Shown here in pieces: positions 7,650 through 16,497 of a DNA stretch of 64,000 nt. This DNA is from CAZFDT01 sp964518335 (GTDB lineage Bacteria > Planctomycetota > Phycisphaerae > Phycisphaerales > Phycisphaeraceae): contig CAZFDT010000022.1 of NCBI GenBank assembly GCA_964518335.1, positions 1 to 64,000 of the forward strand, written 5' to 3'. Every line of letters starts with the position of its first letter. Within the stretch, counting starts at the first letter, position 1. Both the position numbers and the translations under genes were made by a program. The notes under the pieces are model-generated. The model made no database searches. It was given only the letters and a program-made list of their open reading frames with translations, and was not told the DNA's origin.

Positions 7650-9811
7650 ATCCACTCGGTGTCGCCACGACGCATGAGGAACTGGCCGGGTTCGAGCGTC
7701 ATCTGCTCGCGGCGGGCCGACTGGTGCAGCGCCACCTGACGCGGGTGGTCGAAGTCCACGTTGTGGAGGCAGAGCGTATCGGAGTGGGGGAAGTAGGCGT
7801 AGGCGACGTAGTCGCAGTCGTCACCTTCACCGGAGGCAGGTTCGATCCACACGCGGCCGCGCGCCTGGGCGGCGATGTGCCGATAGATGGTGGCGATAAG
7901 GCCCTTGGCGGGCACGCGCGCCCCCGGGCCGTCCTCGGTATTCATCGCGCCGGGATAGGCCCACGAGTTGAGGAAGTAGACCTGCCCCTTGCCGCAGCGA
8001 CGGTGCAACAGCAGCGGCAGGCCCTGTTCGTCATCGACGACAAGAGGCTGGACGAGCGGATCGGTGACTTCAATGCGGCCCATGCGCGTCGCCATGATGC
8101 CGAAGCGCCGTGGGAAATGGACGCCCAGTGCGGTGGAGCCTCGCGGCACAGTGGCCCAGTAGAAGCGTTCGCCCCGTCCGATGACACGCACACCGCACAG
8201 GTCGGAGAAGTCGCCGCCGTTAACCAGTTCATCCACGCCGTAGGACGTGTAGTTGCGCCGCACGTTGGTGGACAGGTGCGGAATCGACACGAACAGCGTG
8301 CCGCCTTGTTCGACATAGGCCTTGAGGACATCGTATTGCTTCACCGAGCACGTGTTCCATCCGGCAAAGAGCAGGGCCTTGTAGTGGGCGCCGAGAAACG
8401 CGGCATCGACGTGGTCGCGGGCGAAGGTGACGATATCGACCATGCCGTGCGGTGTGCCCGACAGGAAGTGGTTGGGATACTGCCCCAGCACCTGGCGCAG
8501 GGGGAAGAACACCTCCTTGATGATGTTCCACCCCCACTCCGGCGCCGCCTCGAACCAGGCGTTGTTGAGGTCGGCCAGAGGATACGCCCCGGCGACCGCG
8601 TTGTTGGGGCTGAACGTGTGGTTGCACAGGTCGTAGTTGCCCTTGACGATCGCCAGCGTGGTTTCGGGCTGACCTTCCGGCGTGCCGTGAGCTTTCACGA
8701 AATCGTAGAAATCGCTGATCACCTTGCGGTACCGACGGCAGGGCTCGGCGTCGTAGTTGATGCGGTCGTAATGCTTTCGCGCCTCCTCGATGAAGGGGAT
8801 GTATTTCAGGGGGGCCTTGCCTCCCCACGACACCTCCGACGGCGATAGAGGCACGGCGGGGAACTCGAACTTGGGCGAGTCCTCGCACAGCGACGCCTCG
8901 ACGAACCAGTTGCCGCTCTCGTTGATGATCATCTTGCACCCGGCCATGTATTTCTGCACCATCGCCGCGCGCAGCAGGTCGAACTTGCGCTCACTGTGCA
9001 GCGGGATCCACGAATAGTGCTCGTGGGCCATGTGCGAGCCCCACAGGGGCAGGTCGAACTGCCGGTAAAGCCCGCGCGACAATGCCGAGGCCATGTTGAG
9101 GTGGCGGAAGGCGAAATCTTCCACCAGTGGTACATCCGCGCCGGCGACGATTTCGTAGTCCACGTGAAAGTTGGAGCTGGTCGCCAGGATGTTGCCCCAC
9201 CCCGCGGCGCGGCGCTCCTCCACGTGCTGACGCACCTGTGCGATCAGGTCGTCGGCCAGCGTTTGCAGCGTCACGTCTTCCAGACGCCGACCCTGCTGCA
9301 TGTGGTCGTCAATGCGAAACGTGAACCGCTCGCCAAAGTCGTAGCCCAGGTAGCGATCGCCCAGCTCGTGCAGCCTGGCCGACCACTGCGGCGTCGCGTC
9401 GGTGTAGATGAAGACGGTCCACAAGCCGCGCTGGGCGGCGGCCTTCACGAACCGAATCAGACCCGCGCCGTAGCGGTCGGCATGCTCCTTGAGTTGCGGA
9501 CAGTCCGCCGGCAGCAGGTTCTCGCCCGTATCCCAGTTCGGCTCGGGCACCTGCACGCCGATCTCATCGAGCGCATAGAACCATTGCGCGAGAATCGACG
9601 GTGCGTACCCGCGGGCATAGCCCCACAACTGGGCGAGGTTGCCCTGGTTGTCGGCGATAATGCGGTCGATCATCTGCAGCGGCAGATCGGTCTGCGGCGT
9701 CCATGCCTGGTGCGTCAGCAGGGTGGACAGCAGGCAGTCGGCGCTCATGGCGTACACGCCGGTGCCAATGAAGATGCCGCACGGGGGAAGCGGGACAGGT
9801 TGGCCACGCAT
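7640..9811 (-). CDS. Glycoside-hydrolase-like protein with C-terminal GATase-like domain
   Basis: The protein is 723 residues. ATG at 9811 is chosen because AAAGGA lies 7 bases upstream; the frame stays open further but without such a signal. Residues about 1-470 look like a TIM-barrel enzyme, with acidic and aromatic clusters such as VPLVEDFAFRHLN and NESGNW. Residues about 490-660 resemble the amidotransferase-fold domain found after GH42-type barrels (YDVLKAYVEQGGTLFVSIP). No signal peptide, so it is probably cytoplasmic. It is flanked by the membrane protein (convergent) and the giant exported protein (divergent). The exact glycosidase family is not recognised. Confidence 0.65.
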   Translation of the reverse strand: MRGQPVPLPPCGIFIGTGVYAMSADCLLSTLLTHQAWTPQTDLPLQMIDRIIADNQGNLAQLWGYARGYAPSILAQWFYALDEIGVQVPEPNWDTGENLLPADCPQLKEHADRYGAGLIRFVKAAAQRGLWTVFIYTDATPQWSARLHELGDRYLGYDFGERFTFRIDDHMQQGRRLEDVTLQTLADDLIAQVRQHVEERRAAGWGNILATSSNFHVDYEIVAGADVPLVEDFAFRHLNMASALSRGLYRQFDLPLWGSHMAHEHYSWIPLHSERKFDLLRAAMVQKYMAGCKMIINESGNWFVEASLCEDSPKFEFPAVPLSPSEVSWGGKAPLKYIPFIEEARKHYDRINYDAEPCRRYRKVISDFYDFVKAHGTPEGQPETTLAIVKGNYDLCNHTFSPNNAVAGAYPLADLNNAWFEAAPEWGWNIIKEVFFPLRQVLGQYPNHFLSGTPHGMVDIVTFARDHVDAAFLGAHYKALLFAGWNTCSVKQYDVLKAYVEQGGTLFVSIPHLSTNVRRNYTSYGVDELVNGGDFSDLCGVRVIGRGERFYWATVPRGSTALGVHFPRRFGIMATRMGRIEVTDPLVQPLVVDDEQGLPLLLHRRCGKGQVYFLNSWAYPGAMNTEDGPGARVPAKGLIATIYRHIAAQARGRVWIEPASGEGDDCDYVAYAYFPHSDTLCLHNVDFDHPRQVALHQSARREQMTLEPGQFLMRRGDTEWIQG

Positions 9812-10140
9812 GAGCACGTCCTTTGAAGAGCGGCGGTCGGCGTCGACGCCTCGGCGGCGAACCGCCCCTACAATAGTTGACGTTGACCCCCCGTGGAGGG
9901 GCGGCGCAGCGAACGTTACCAATCTTGGATCATGCCGTCAAGGTAGTTCGCATTATAAGCGTAAATATACGCACATTACCGACAAAGTTAACACGTTATC
10001 AAAAATTCACATTTTTGTGCCGCATGCGTCGGAAAGCCTTGACAGGGGCGGGTGCGGCGGCGACCATGGAAGATCAATCGATCAAACTTGGTTACACCCG
10101 TCCCCACCTCGGGGCGACAACCCTCCCCTGGAGACAACGC
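9812..10140. other. Divergent promoter region between glycosidase-like and giant exported genes
   Basis: This 329-base gap has no gene. It includes an AT-rich block (about 9946-10020) with GTTAACACGTTATCA at 9987-10001 and a short GCGTA...TACGC repeat near 9960, possible regulator sites. TTGACA lies at 10039-10044, and the GATCGATT-type element follows at 10071-10083. Confidence 0.6.
10039..10083 (+). promoter_or_regulatory. Candidate promoter with TTGACA and shared operator-like element
   Basis: A consensus TTGACA (10039-10044) has only a poor -10 (GACCAT, 10062-10067) at 17-base spacing. The reverse strand of 10071-10083 reads GATCGATTGATCT, which matches GATCGATTGAACT at 14258-14270 in 12 of 13 positions. 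It drives the exported protein starting at 10141. Confidence 0.45.
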
Positions 10141-13100
10141 ATGCGGACGTTCTCAAAACTGAGCGTGGTCCTCACCATCATGGCGCAGCCGCTGGTCCAC
10201 GCCGTCGCCGAGCCGCGGGTTCACTTCCGCGAGGACTTTCGCAACTACCGCGAAACCGCCCCATTCGTCGCCGCACAGCGCGGCATCCAGATCGGCAATG
10301 ACCCCATCTGGTCGCAGCGCGCCGAGATCGACTGCCGCATGACCGAGGCCGGCCTGGTCTTCAACGGCTACCTGCCCGCAGACATGGACGACGGCGTGCG
10401 CGACTGCGACATCCTCTTCCAGTTCCGGTTCCACAAGTCCGACCAGCCGCGCTTCGATCTGCGCCTTCGCCAGCAGCAGAACGGCAAGGCCGGCGACATC
10501 ATCGTCCACTTCACCGACCGGTCGGTGCGCGTCAGCAGTGAGGGTCTGAAGCCCGCCGTTGCCGCGGAAGGTCAACTCCCCTCGCCCATCGCACCCAACA
10601 CCTGGCGACAGTGCGCCATCACCGTCAAGGGCGGCGTCATGCGCGTGCTGATCGATGACAACCGCGTGCTCCACGCCGTCGTCGAGACGCGCATCGCCTC
10701 GCAGTCCGCAGCGGGCATTAACTTTCACGGCTACAAGGACAGCGGCTTCGCTATCAGTGACATCGTGATACGCGACCCGGCACCGCTGCCGAATCACACC
10801 ATCACGCGGCTGCTGCCCACGCTCGCCCTCGACAGCACGGGCTACACGAGCGGGGCCGCACAGCCCACCGTCGAGGTGCCCGCCAATGACATCTTCGGCG
10901 CCACGTTCCGCACCGGGCCTGGCGCCGATGCCGTCAAGGTCACGCTTCGGCGCGACGACGGCAGCACGCACGACATCAGCTTCGCCGTCGGCCCGATCAA
11001 GCGCGACAAGGAGCCGGCGCTTCCCGACGGCGTCATCCACGTCAAGGGCATCGACGCCGGCCGGGGCAAATCGATCGATTACCACGTCCGACCGATGCTC
11101 CGCCGCTACCACACCAGCTACAGTTACACCGACACCTACCACGACATCATCCGCGACTGGGAGCTGCTGCCCAAGGCGTCGGAGTACCCCGTGACGCTCG
11201 AAGCGCGGCGAAGCGGCGACGGCGTGGACATCTATCTCAACGGCCGATTCACCCGCCACCTCGCTGGCGGCGTCAAGGGGATGACCTTCTCCCTGTCGCC
11301 GACGGCGTCGATTGGAGATGTGGTGTCCCGCAAAGAGGACGTGGATGCGTCACGCTACCTGCCGCTGGACATCGCGGCGCTGCGCCGCGCCAAGGCCTTC
11401 GCCGACGCCACGCCTTCGCTGCCCGTCGGCCCGACGAAAGTCAACGGCATCCCCATGCGCGTCGCCTCCGGCGCGGACAGCGCCGACATCGGCCTGACAC
11501 GCGAGGGCCAGGGCAACTGGGCGCTGGAGGTCGATGAGTATCTGGCTCGCTCTGCGTTCGACGGCCTCCTGACGGAGGTGCATTTCTCCGTGCCCAGCGC
11601 GCCATATACCACCGCGTGGGTCCTCTGTGCCGTGGACCCCGACCCGAGCAAAGACCCGATCCTCACCACGCGACTGGCTCACTACGTCGAGAACGGCACA
11701 GGCAACAACACGCTGGCGGACACGCTGACCGTGCTGCCGCGCGGCACCGAGCAGCCTGGCGAGGGCATCGCGCAGGTGGGGACCGTGTCGCGGCCCGATG
11801 GCAAAGGCGGCGCCACTACCCTGCCGCTCTATCTCGTCGAGGTGCCCCTGCGCAGCGGCCAGATCATCGACATCATCGCCGGCAAGTCGCTGCTGAACTT
11901 CGAGTTCTTCGGCAAACCATCGATCAACCTGCAGCAGATTGACAACAGTTCCAAGCCCGACCCGCACTCGACCAGCGCGGTGCAGATTTTCGGCGTGACG
12001 CTGGAAAAGGCCCCGGTGAGCCTGGCGTTGGTGCAGTCGCAGCCGGCCAACATCTTCCACAACAACGACAAGCCGCAGACCACGGTCGTGGTCCACGCGC
12101 TGGCGCAGGCCCAGGGCAGTGTGGCGTGGCAGATTCTGGACGTGGACGGCCGCGAGGTGCGCGACGGCGCCGCGCCATTCTCGCTCGACGCCGCAGGCGA
12201 TCAGCGCGAGATCACTATTCCGCTGGACGTGCCGCAGCCAGGCTGGTTCGAACTGAACATCTCGGTGCGCGACAGCGACGGGAAGACGCTGCTGACACAC
12301 CCGGCGCGTTTCGCGCTGCTGGGGCAGGACCGTCGCCGCGCCAGGTACGATTCGCCCTACGGTGTGTGGTGGTTCGACGGAGCGCACTTCACGCCCAGCG
12401 AGCTGGCGTTCGCCGGGCCGATCCTGCTCAAGGCCGGCATCCGCAAGGTGGCTTGGACAGGTCAGACCGAGGAAGCGATGCGTCCGTGGTTTCTGACCAA
12501 GGACCAGGTCAACATGCCGTTTCGTTTCGAGGATCTTAAGGATCCGCAGGCTGCAATCGCCAAGGCCAAGGTCACGATGGACAAGTACCTGCGCGACTAC
12601 CCGCACCTGCGGGAGGTGCTGGTGTTTCACGAAAGCGGACCGGGCAATGATCTTCCAGTGGAGTTGCTCGGGATCAAGCCCCACCTCAGCGAGTGGCGCG
12701 TGGGCCACGAGAAGCGCTACGCTGACCTGGCCAACCTCGCTGGCGCTTTCTTCCGCGAGCACTACCCGCAGCTCAAGCTCGTGGTGGGCAACAACAGCGC
12801 CTCGCAGTCGGTCATCGCCGCGGTTCTGCGCCACGGCGGCAACCCGGACTACATCGACTACATCGGCATCGAAGCGCCCTCGCAGGTGTTCATTCCGGAG
12901 AAGCTGCAGGAGTGGGCGCTGCAGGGCCACCACATCGCCAGCGACACGGCGCGAGTGCTGTCGGGCCGTCACATCCCCGCCACCGGCTGCTACGAGTTCA
13001 CCTACCGCTGCGAGCGCGACATGGGCGAGCAGAAGCAGGCCGAGTGGTACGTCCGCGACGTGCTCATCAGCCTCGCCAACGGATTCACTCGCGTCAGCCC

Positions 13101-14196
13101 CGGCATTCTGTTCGACACGGCCAACGCCTACTACAACGGCCTATGGGGCGGCAGCGGCCTGATGCAGCGCGGGCCGCTGGGCTATCCCAAGAAGTCCTAC
13201 GTCGCCTATGCCACGCTGACCAACGTGCTCGATCAGGTTACGCTGCGGCGACAGGTGTCCACCGGATCGGCGACGGTGTACGCGCTCGAGTTCGACCGCT
13301 CCGACGGCAAGATCGTCACTGCGCTGTGGGCGTCGCGCGGCCAGGTGGACTTCGTCCTGCGATTCACCGCCGATACCCCCGTCGAGATCATCGACATGTA
13401 CGGTCGTAGCGAGCATAGACAAACCGCCGAGGGTCTCGCCGCGATTCGCGCGGGCACGGCGGCATGCTATGTCGTCAGCGACAAGCCGCTGGCCGAGATC
13501 GCTATCACCGGCCGCACCTTCCCACTCGACAAGGCGAGGGCGGATCTGGCGACGGTAGCAGCCAGCCTTGACAGCGCCGGCGCCGTGGTAATCGACGCCG
13601 ACAACAGCCTCGACACGCCCCAAGTCGCGCCGCTGCAGTTGCCCATCCGTCTGGCGTCGGCCATGACGGTGCGCCACGTCGAGGACGAAGACCGCGGCGC
13701 CTGCATCGAACTCGCACTCGACGCGCCGACGGGCGACGAGATCAGCAAGTACATAACGGAGTACGTCGTCGTCCGCCTGAAGGAGCCCGCACCGGTAAAA
13801 AGCCGGCCCGCCGCCCTGGGCGTGTGGGTCAAGGGCAACTCCAACTGGGGTCGCATCATGTTCGAGATCGAAGACGCCGGCGGCGAAGTGTGGCGTTCGG
13901 TGGGCACCGGCGGCTGGGGATGCGACATCCTCGACTGGCCGGGCAACATCGCCGTGAACTTCGACGGCTGGAACTTCGTCGCCATGCCCCTGCGGGAGAC
14001 GACCCTGTTCCACGACCACAGCCCCGGCCCCGTGCTCGAGCAGTGGGTCTCCGGCGGCGGCGACAAGCGCATCGACTACCCCGTCAAGGTCACCGCCCTG
14101 ATCGTCGAAATGCACCGCACACCCCTGGAACTGACCGAATTCAAGCCCGTCCCACCCGCCATCCGCCTGCGGGACATCAGCGGGATCGACGAGTGA
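10141..14196 (+). CDS. Very large exported protein: lectin-like N-terminus, TIM-barrel-like centre, C-terminal carbohydrate-binding-like domain
   Basis: The protein is 1351 residues. ATG 10141 gives a clean signal peptide (ends near HAVAEP) and has GGAG 7 bases upstream. Residues about 25-215 look like a concanavalin/LamG-like fold (a family-16-like domain without obvious catalytic residues). Residues about 735-1030 read like a retaining glycosidase barrel: YGVWWFDG, then LVFHESGPGN (near 825, possible acid/base Glu), then YIGIEAPSQ (near 909, possible nucleophile Glu). Residues about 1215-1320 (WVKGNSNWGRIMFEIE) resemble a galactose-binding beta-sandwich. It is probably a secreted or surface polysaccharide-degrading enzyme. 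The family assignment is inference. Confidence 0.6.
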   Translation: MRTFSKLSVVLTIMAQPLVHAVAEPRVHFREDFRNYRETAPFVAAQRGIQIGNDPIWSQRAEIDCRMTEAGLVFNGYLPADMDDGVRDCDILFQFRFHKSDQPRFDLRLRQQQNGKAGDIIVHFTDRSVRVSSEGLKPAVAAEGQLPSPIAPNTWRQCAITVKGGVMRVLIDDNRVLHAVVETRIASQSAAGINFHGYKDSGFAISDIVIRDPAPLPNHTITRLLPTLALDSTGYTSGAAQPTVEVPANDIFGATFRTGPGADAVKVTLRRDDGSTHDISFAVGPIKRDKEPALPDGVIHVKGIDAGRGKSIDYHVRPMLRRYHTSYSYTDTYHDIIRDWELLPKASEYPVTLEARRSGDGVDIYLNGRFTRHLAGGVKGMTFSLSPTASIGDVVSRKEDVDASRYLPLDIAALRRAKAFADATPSLPVGPTKVNGIPMRVASGADSADIGLTREGQGNWALEVDEYLARSAFDGLLTEVHFSVPSAPYTTAWVLCAVDPDPSKDPILTTRLAHYVENGTGNNTLADTLTVLPRGTEQPGEGIAQVGTVSRPDGKGGATTLPLYLVEVPLRSGQIIDIIAGKSLLNFEFFGKPSINLQQIDNSSKPDPHSTSAVQIFGVTLEKAPVSLALVQSQPANIFHNNDKPQTTVVVHALAQAQGSVAWQILDVDGREVRDGAAPFSLDAAGDQREITIPLDVPQPGWFELNISVRDSDGKTLLTHPARFALLGQDRRRARYDSPYGVWWFDGAHFTPSELAFAGPILLKAGIRKVAWTGQTEEAMRPWFLTKDQVNMPFRFEDLKDPQAAIAKAKVTMDKYLRDYPHLREVLVFHESGPGNDLPVELLGIKPHLSEWRVGHEKRYADLANLAGAFFREHYPQLKLVVGNNSASQSVIAAVLRHGGNPDYIDYIGIEAPSQVFIPEKLQEWALQGHHIASDTARVLSGRHIPATGCYEFTYRCERDMGEQKQAEWYVRDVLISLANGFTRVSPGILFDTANAYYNGLWGGSGLMQRGPLGYPKKSYVAYATLTNVLDQVTLRRQVSTGSATVYALEFDRSDGKIVTALWASRGQVDFVLRFTADTPVEIIDMYGRSEHRQTAEGLAAIRAGTAACYVVSDKPLAEIAITGRTFPLDKARADLATVAASLDSAGAVVIDADNSLDTPQVAPLQLPIRLASAMTVRHVEDEDRGACIELALDAPTGDEISKYITEYVVVRLKEPAPVKSRPAALGVWVKGNSNWGRIMFEIEDAGGEVWRSVGTGGWGCDILDWPGNIAVNFDGWNFVAMPLRETTLFHDHSPGPVLEQWVSGGGDKRIDYPVKVTALIVEMHRTPLELTEFKPVPPAIRLRDISGIDE

Positions 14197-14222
14197 CGGG
14201 CTGGTAAGCAGGCCACAATCGG

Positions 14223-14270
14223 TTGACATGCCCGGCACGTCGGGTATTCTTATGTAAGATCGATTGAACT
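14223..14270 (+). promoter_or_regulatory. Promoter TTGACA/TATTCT with shared operator-like element
   Basis: TTGACA (14223-14228), a 16-base spacer and TATTCT (14245-14250) are followed at once by GATCGATTGAACT (14258-14270), where a repressor would block the transcription start. Third occurrence of the element in this region. Confidence 0.55.
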
Positions 14271-14316
14271 AGCAATCCTCCGGGCGACACCGCCTGGCCA
14301 CCCGCGAGAAGTCCTG

Positions 14317-15291
14317 ATGATGCAGGCCATTACGCTCCCCCTTCTGTTCATCGCCATGATGACCGCCACACCCAGCAGCGCGCAGGCCCAGCACGCCGAC
14401 ACCTCTCACGAGGTCGTCGTCGGGATGCCCGGCCTAGTGGCGTTCTGGACTTTTGGCGAAGAGGCGGGCCAGCCGCGCCTTTCCGTCGGCACGCCCAATG
14501 CTTACCCGCTTCGCGAAGTGGGCGATCCCATTCCGCGCGTCGAAGGCGGGCCCTTCTCCGGCTACGCGGCGCAGTTGAATGGTCGGCAATACTTCCGCCT
14601 GCCGCGAGAGGAGTTGGGCGACCTGGACATCAGCGGCCCCGACGCCCAGGTGAGCATGTTCGCGGTGGTGAAGTTCGATGACGTGGAGCGCAGCCGCACC
14701 ATCGCGGGCATCTGGACCGAAGGCCGAGGCGCGGGCGACGACACCGGCACGCGGCAGTACGCGCTGCTCGTGCATATGCCCGCCTACGGCGGCGCCCGGC
14801 GCGTGGTGCCGCACATCTCTGCCGAGGGCGGCGTGACGCGACGCCATGACGGCACCGCCCTGCCGTGGAACGCCGACTACGCCGCGCCGAGGTCGGAGAT
14901 TCCCGAAGGGGAGTGGGTCACGATCGGCTTCACTTACGACGGCCGGTACATCCGCGCTTTCCAGAACGGCGTAATGGAGCCGCGCCAGATGGATCCCCAG
15001 GCGGACAGGCGCATGGATCGCTACTTCACCAGCGAAGGACCCGGCGGCGGGCCGCGCGGCATGAACCCGTATTACCACGGCCGTGGCATCTTCCGCTATG
15101 ACCCGCAGAAGCATGGGCAAACCAGGCTGCCTCCGGCCGACTTCACCGTCGCCGCTCGCCAGGCTGGCGGGTCGATGCTCATCGATGCATTCCGCGGACG
15201 GTTCGGCGCCCTGGCGGTGTTCGACCGTGCGCTCACCGACGAACAGATGAAGGCACTGCACGACGCAGCTAATCTGTCGGCACTCCCATGA
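14317..15291 (+). CDS. Exported LamG/concanavalin-like protein
   Basis: The protein is 324 residues with a signal peptide ending near SSAQAQ. The body carries the jelly-roll pattern of LamG domains: VAFWTFGE near the start, the ligand-edge motif GEWVTIGFTYDGR in the middle and a final FGALAVFDRALTDEQM strand-turn pair, which normally closes the fold. Such domains bind sugars or other ligands and are often secreted. Its stop overlaps an upstream in-frame ATG of the next regulator gene, and it shares the operator-like element with the giant exported protein, so it probably belongs to the same polysaccharide response. Confidence 0.75.
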   Translation: MMQAITLPLLFIAMMTATPSSAQAQHADTSHEVVVGMPGLVAFWTFGEEAGQPRLSVGTPNAYPLREVGDPIPRVEGGPFSGYAAQLNGRQYFRLPREELGDLDISGPDAQVSMFAVVKFDDVERSRTIAGIWTEGRGAGDDTGTRQYALLVHMPAYGGARRVVPHISAEGGVTRRHDGTALPWNADYAAPRSEIPEGEWVTIGFTYDGRYIRAFQNGVMEPRQMDPQADRRMDRYFTSEGPGGGPRGMNPYYHGRGIFRYDPQKHGQTRLPPADFTVAARQAGGSMLIDAFRGRFGALAVFDRALTDEQMKALHDAANLSALP

Positions 15292-15335
15292 GGGGCCGCG
15301 GCGGCCATCACACGCCCGACAAGGAGCCGATGCAC

Positions 15336-16469
15336 ATGAAGTCCATTGATCCCGACAGCCCCACTCACAAGTGGCATCAGCTCAAAACGCTGCTGCTGCG
15401 TCGGATCGAAGACAACGACTACGACCCCAACGAGGTCTTCTGCAACCAGCAGGAGCTGATGGACAAGTACGGGTTGAGCTACGCCACCGTGGCGCGAAGC
15501 CTGTCGGAACTGGTGCGCGAGGGCTATCTGTATCGCAAGCGCGGTGTGGGGACATTCGTGCGGCCCAAGGTCGAACGCCGCGGCGCCCGCGGATCGATCG
15601 GGATGCTGGTGTGGGACCGCGAGCACATCCTGGAGCATCCGGCTTATTCGCGGCTGGTGGCCGGTCTGATCCATCCGCTTCGCGCCGCCGGTCACAATCT
15701 GTCGTTCATCTTCGCCAACGAGCAGCTCATCTGCGCCGGCAAGCTGCCGGAGATCGTTCGCCGCGCCAACGTCACCGCGCTGGTGGCGCCGTTCCAGCCG
15801 AAGCTCACCGAAGCGCATCTGCAGCCGCTGGCCGACGACGGTCTGCCGATCGTGCCGCTGAACCTGGACGTGCCTCACGTCAGCCCCTGCGCAGTGCATT
15901 TCGACATCGCCGAGGCTGTCGAGCAGGCGACGCATCACCTGTTCGACTGCGGCTACGCGCAGGTGGCGCTGATGGTGCCGGAGAACGAGGAGGCGGCGTG
16001 GCGTTCGAGCGGGTACCGGCGGGCGCTGGAGAAGCGCGGCATGCGCGACCAGGTGGTGTTCACCGAACTGGCGGGCCAGCCGCTGCGCCCGGAGGTGCAG
16101 CGCGTGCTCAAAGGGCTCAAGCCTCCGGCGGGCCTGGTCGCCAGCGACGACATCGCGGCGCTCACGGCGCTGCGGGCCGCCCAGGAGGCCGGCTGGAGCG
16201 TACCCGATCAACTGGGGATTGTCGGCGTGGGCGACGTGCTGCCGCCGGACGTGTTCGAGGCGCCGCTGACGACGATCCACGTGCCCTTCGACGAGATGGG
16301 CCGCCTTGCCGCGGAGATGACGCTCGACCTGCTGGCCGGCCGCACGCCCACCCCGGCCGTCCGCAACCTCGCCCCGCGCCTGGTCGTTCGCGCCACCACC
16401 ACGCACCTGACGAAAAGTGCACTGCAGCGGCCGGGCAAGCGCGCGACCGCGTCCATGCCCCGACAATGA
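15336..16469 (+). CDS. GntR-type winged-helix regulator with LacI-like sensor domain
   Basis: The protein is 377 residues. The ATG at 15336 is 9 bases after AAGGAG; ATG 15330 is also possible, and the frame is open back to 15288. Residues about 10-75 are a GntR winged helix (NQQELMDKYGLSYATVARS then KRGVGTFV), and the rest is a periplasmic-binding-like domain as in AraR-type and LacI-type sugar regulators, ending in the dimer-exchange motif PFDEMGRLA. This is the AraR-like architecture, which responds to sugars. It is followed after 28 bases by a prepilin gene, repeating the LacI-prepilin arrangement at 3239-5221. Confidence 0.82.
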   Translation: MKSIDPDSPTHKWHQLKTLLLRRIEDNDYDPNEVFCNQQELMDKYGLSYATVARSLSELVREGYLYRKRGVGTFVRPKVERRGARGSIGMLVWDREHILEHPAYSRLVAGLIHPLRAAGHNLSFIFANEQLICAGKLPEIVRRANVTALVAPFQPKLTEAHLQPLADDGLPIVPLNLDVPHVSPCAVHFDIAEAVEQATHHLFDCGYAQVALMVPENEEAAWRSSGYRRALEKRGMRDQVVFTELAGQPLRPEVQRVLKGLKPPAGLVASDDIAALTALRAAQEAGWSVPDQLGIVGVGDVLPPDVFEAPLTTIHVPFDEMGRLAAEMTLDLLAGRTPTPAVRNLAPRLVVRATTTHLTKSALQRPGKRATASMPRQ

Positions 16470-16497
16470 CATTCCCCCGCTATTGCGGAGATCACTC

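Noticed and set aside
11350..12972. 540-codon open frame antisense to the giant exported gene
   Set aside because: Arg/His-rich composition, no motif and no start signal; the plus-strand gene has a signal peptide.
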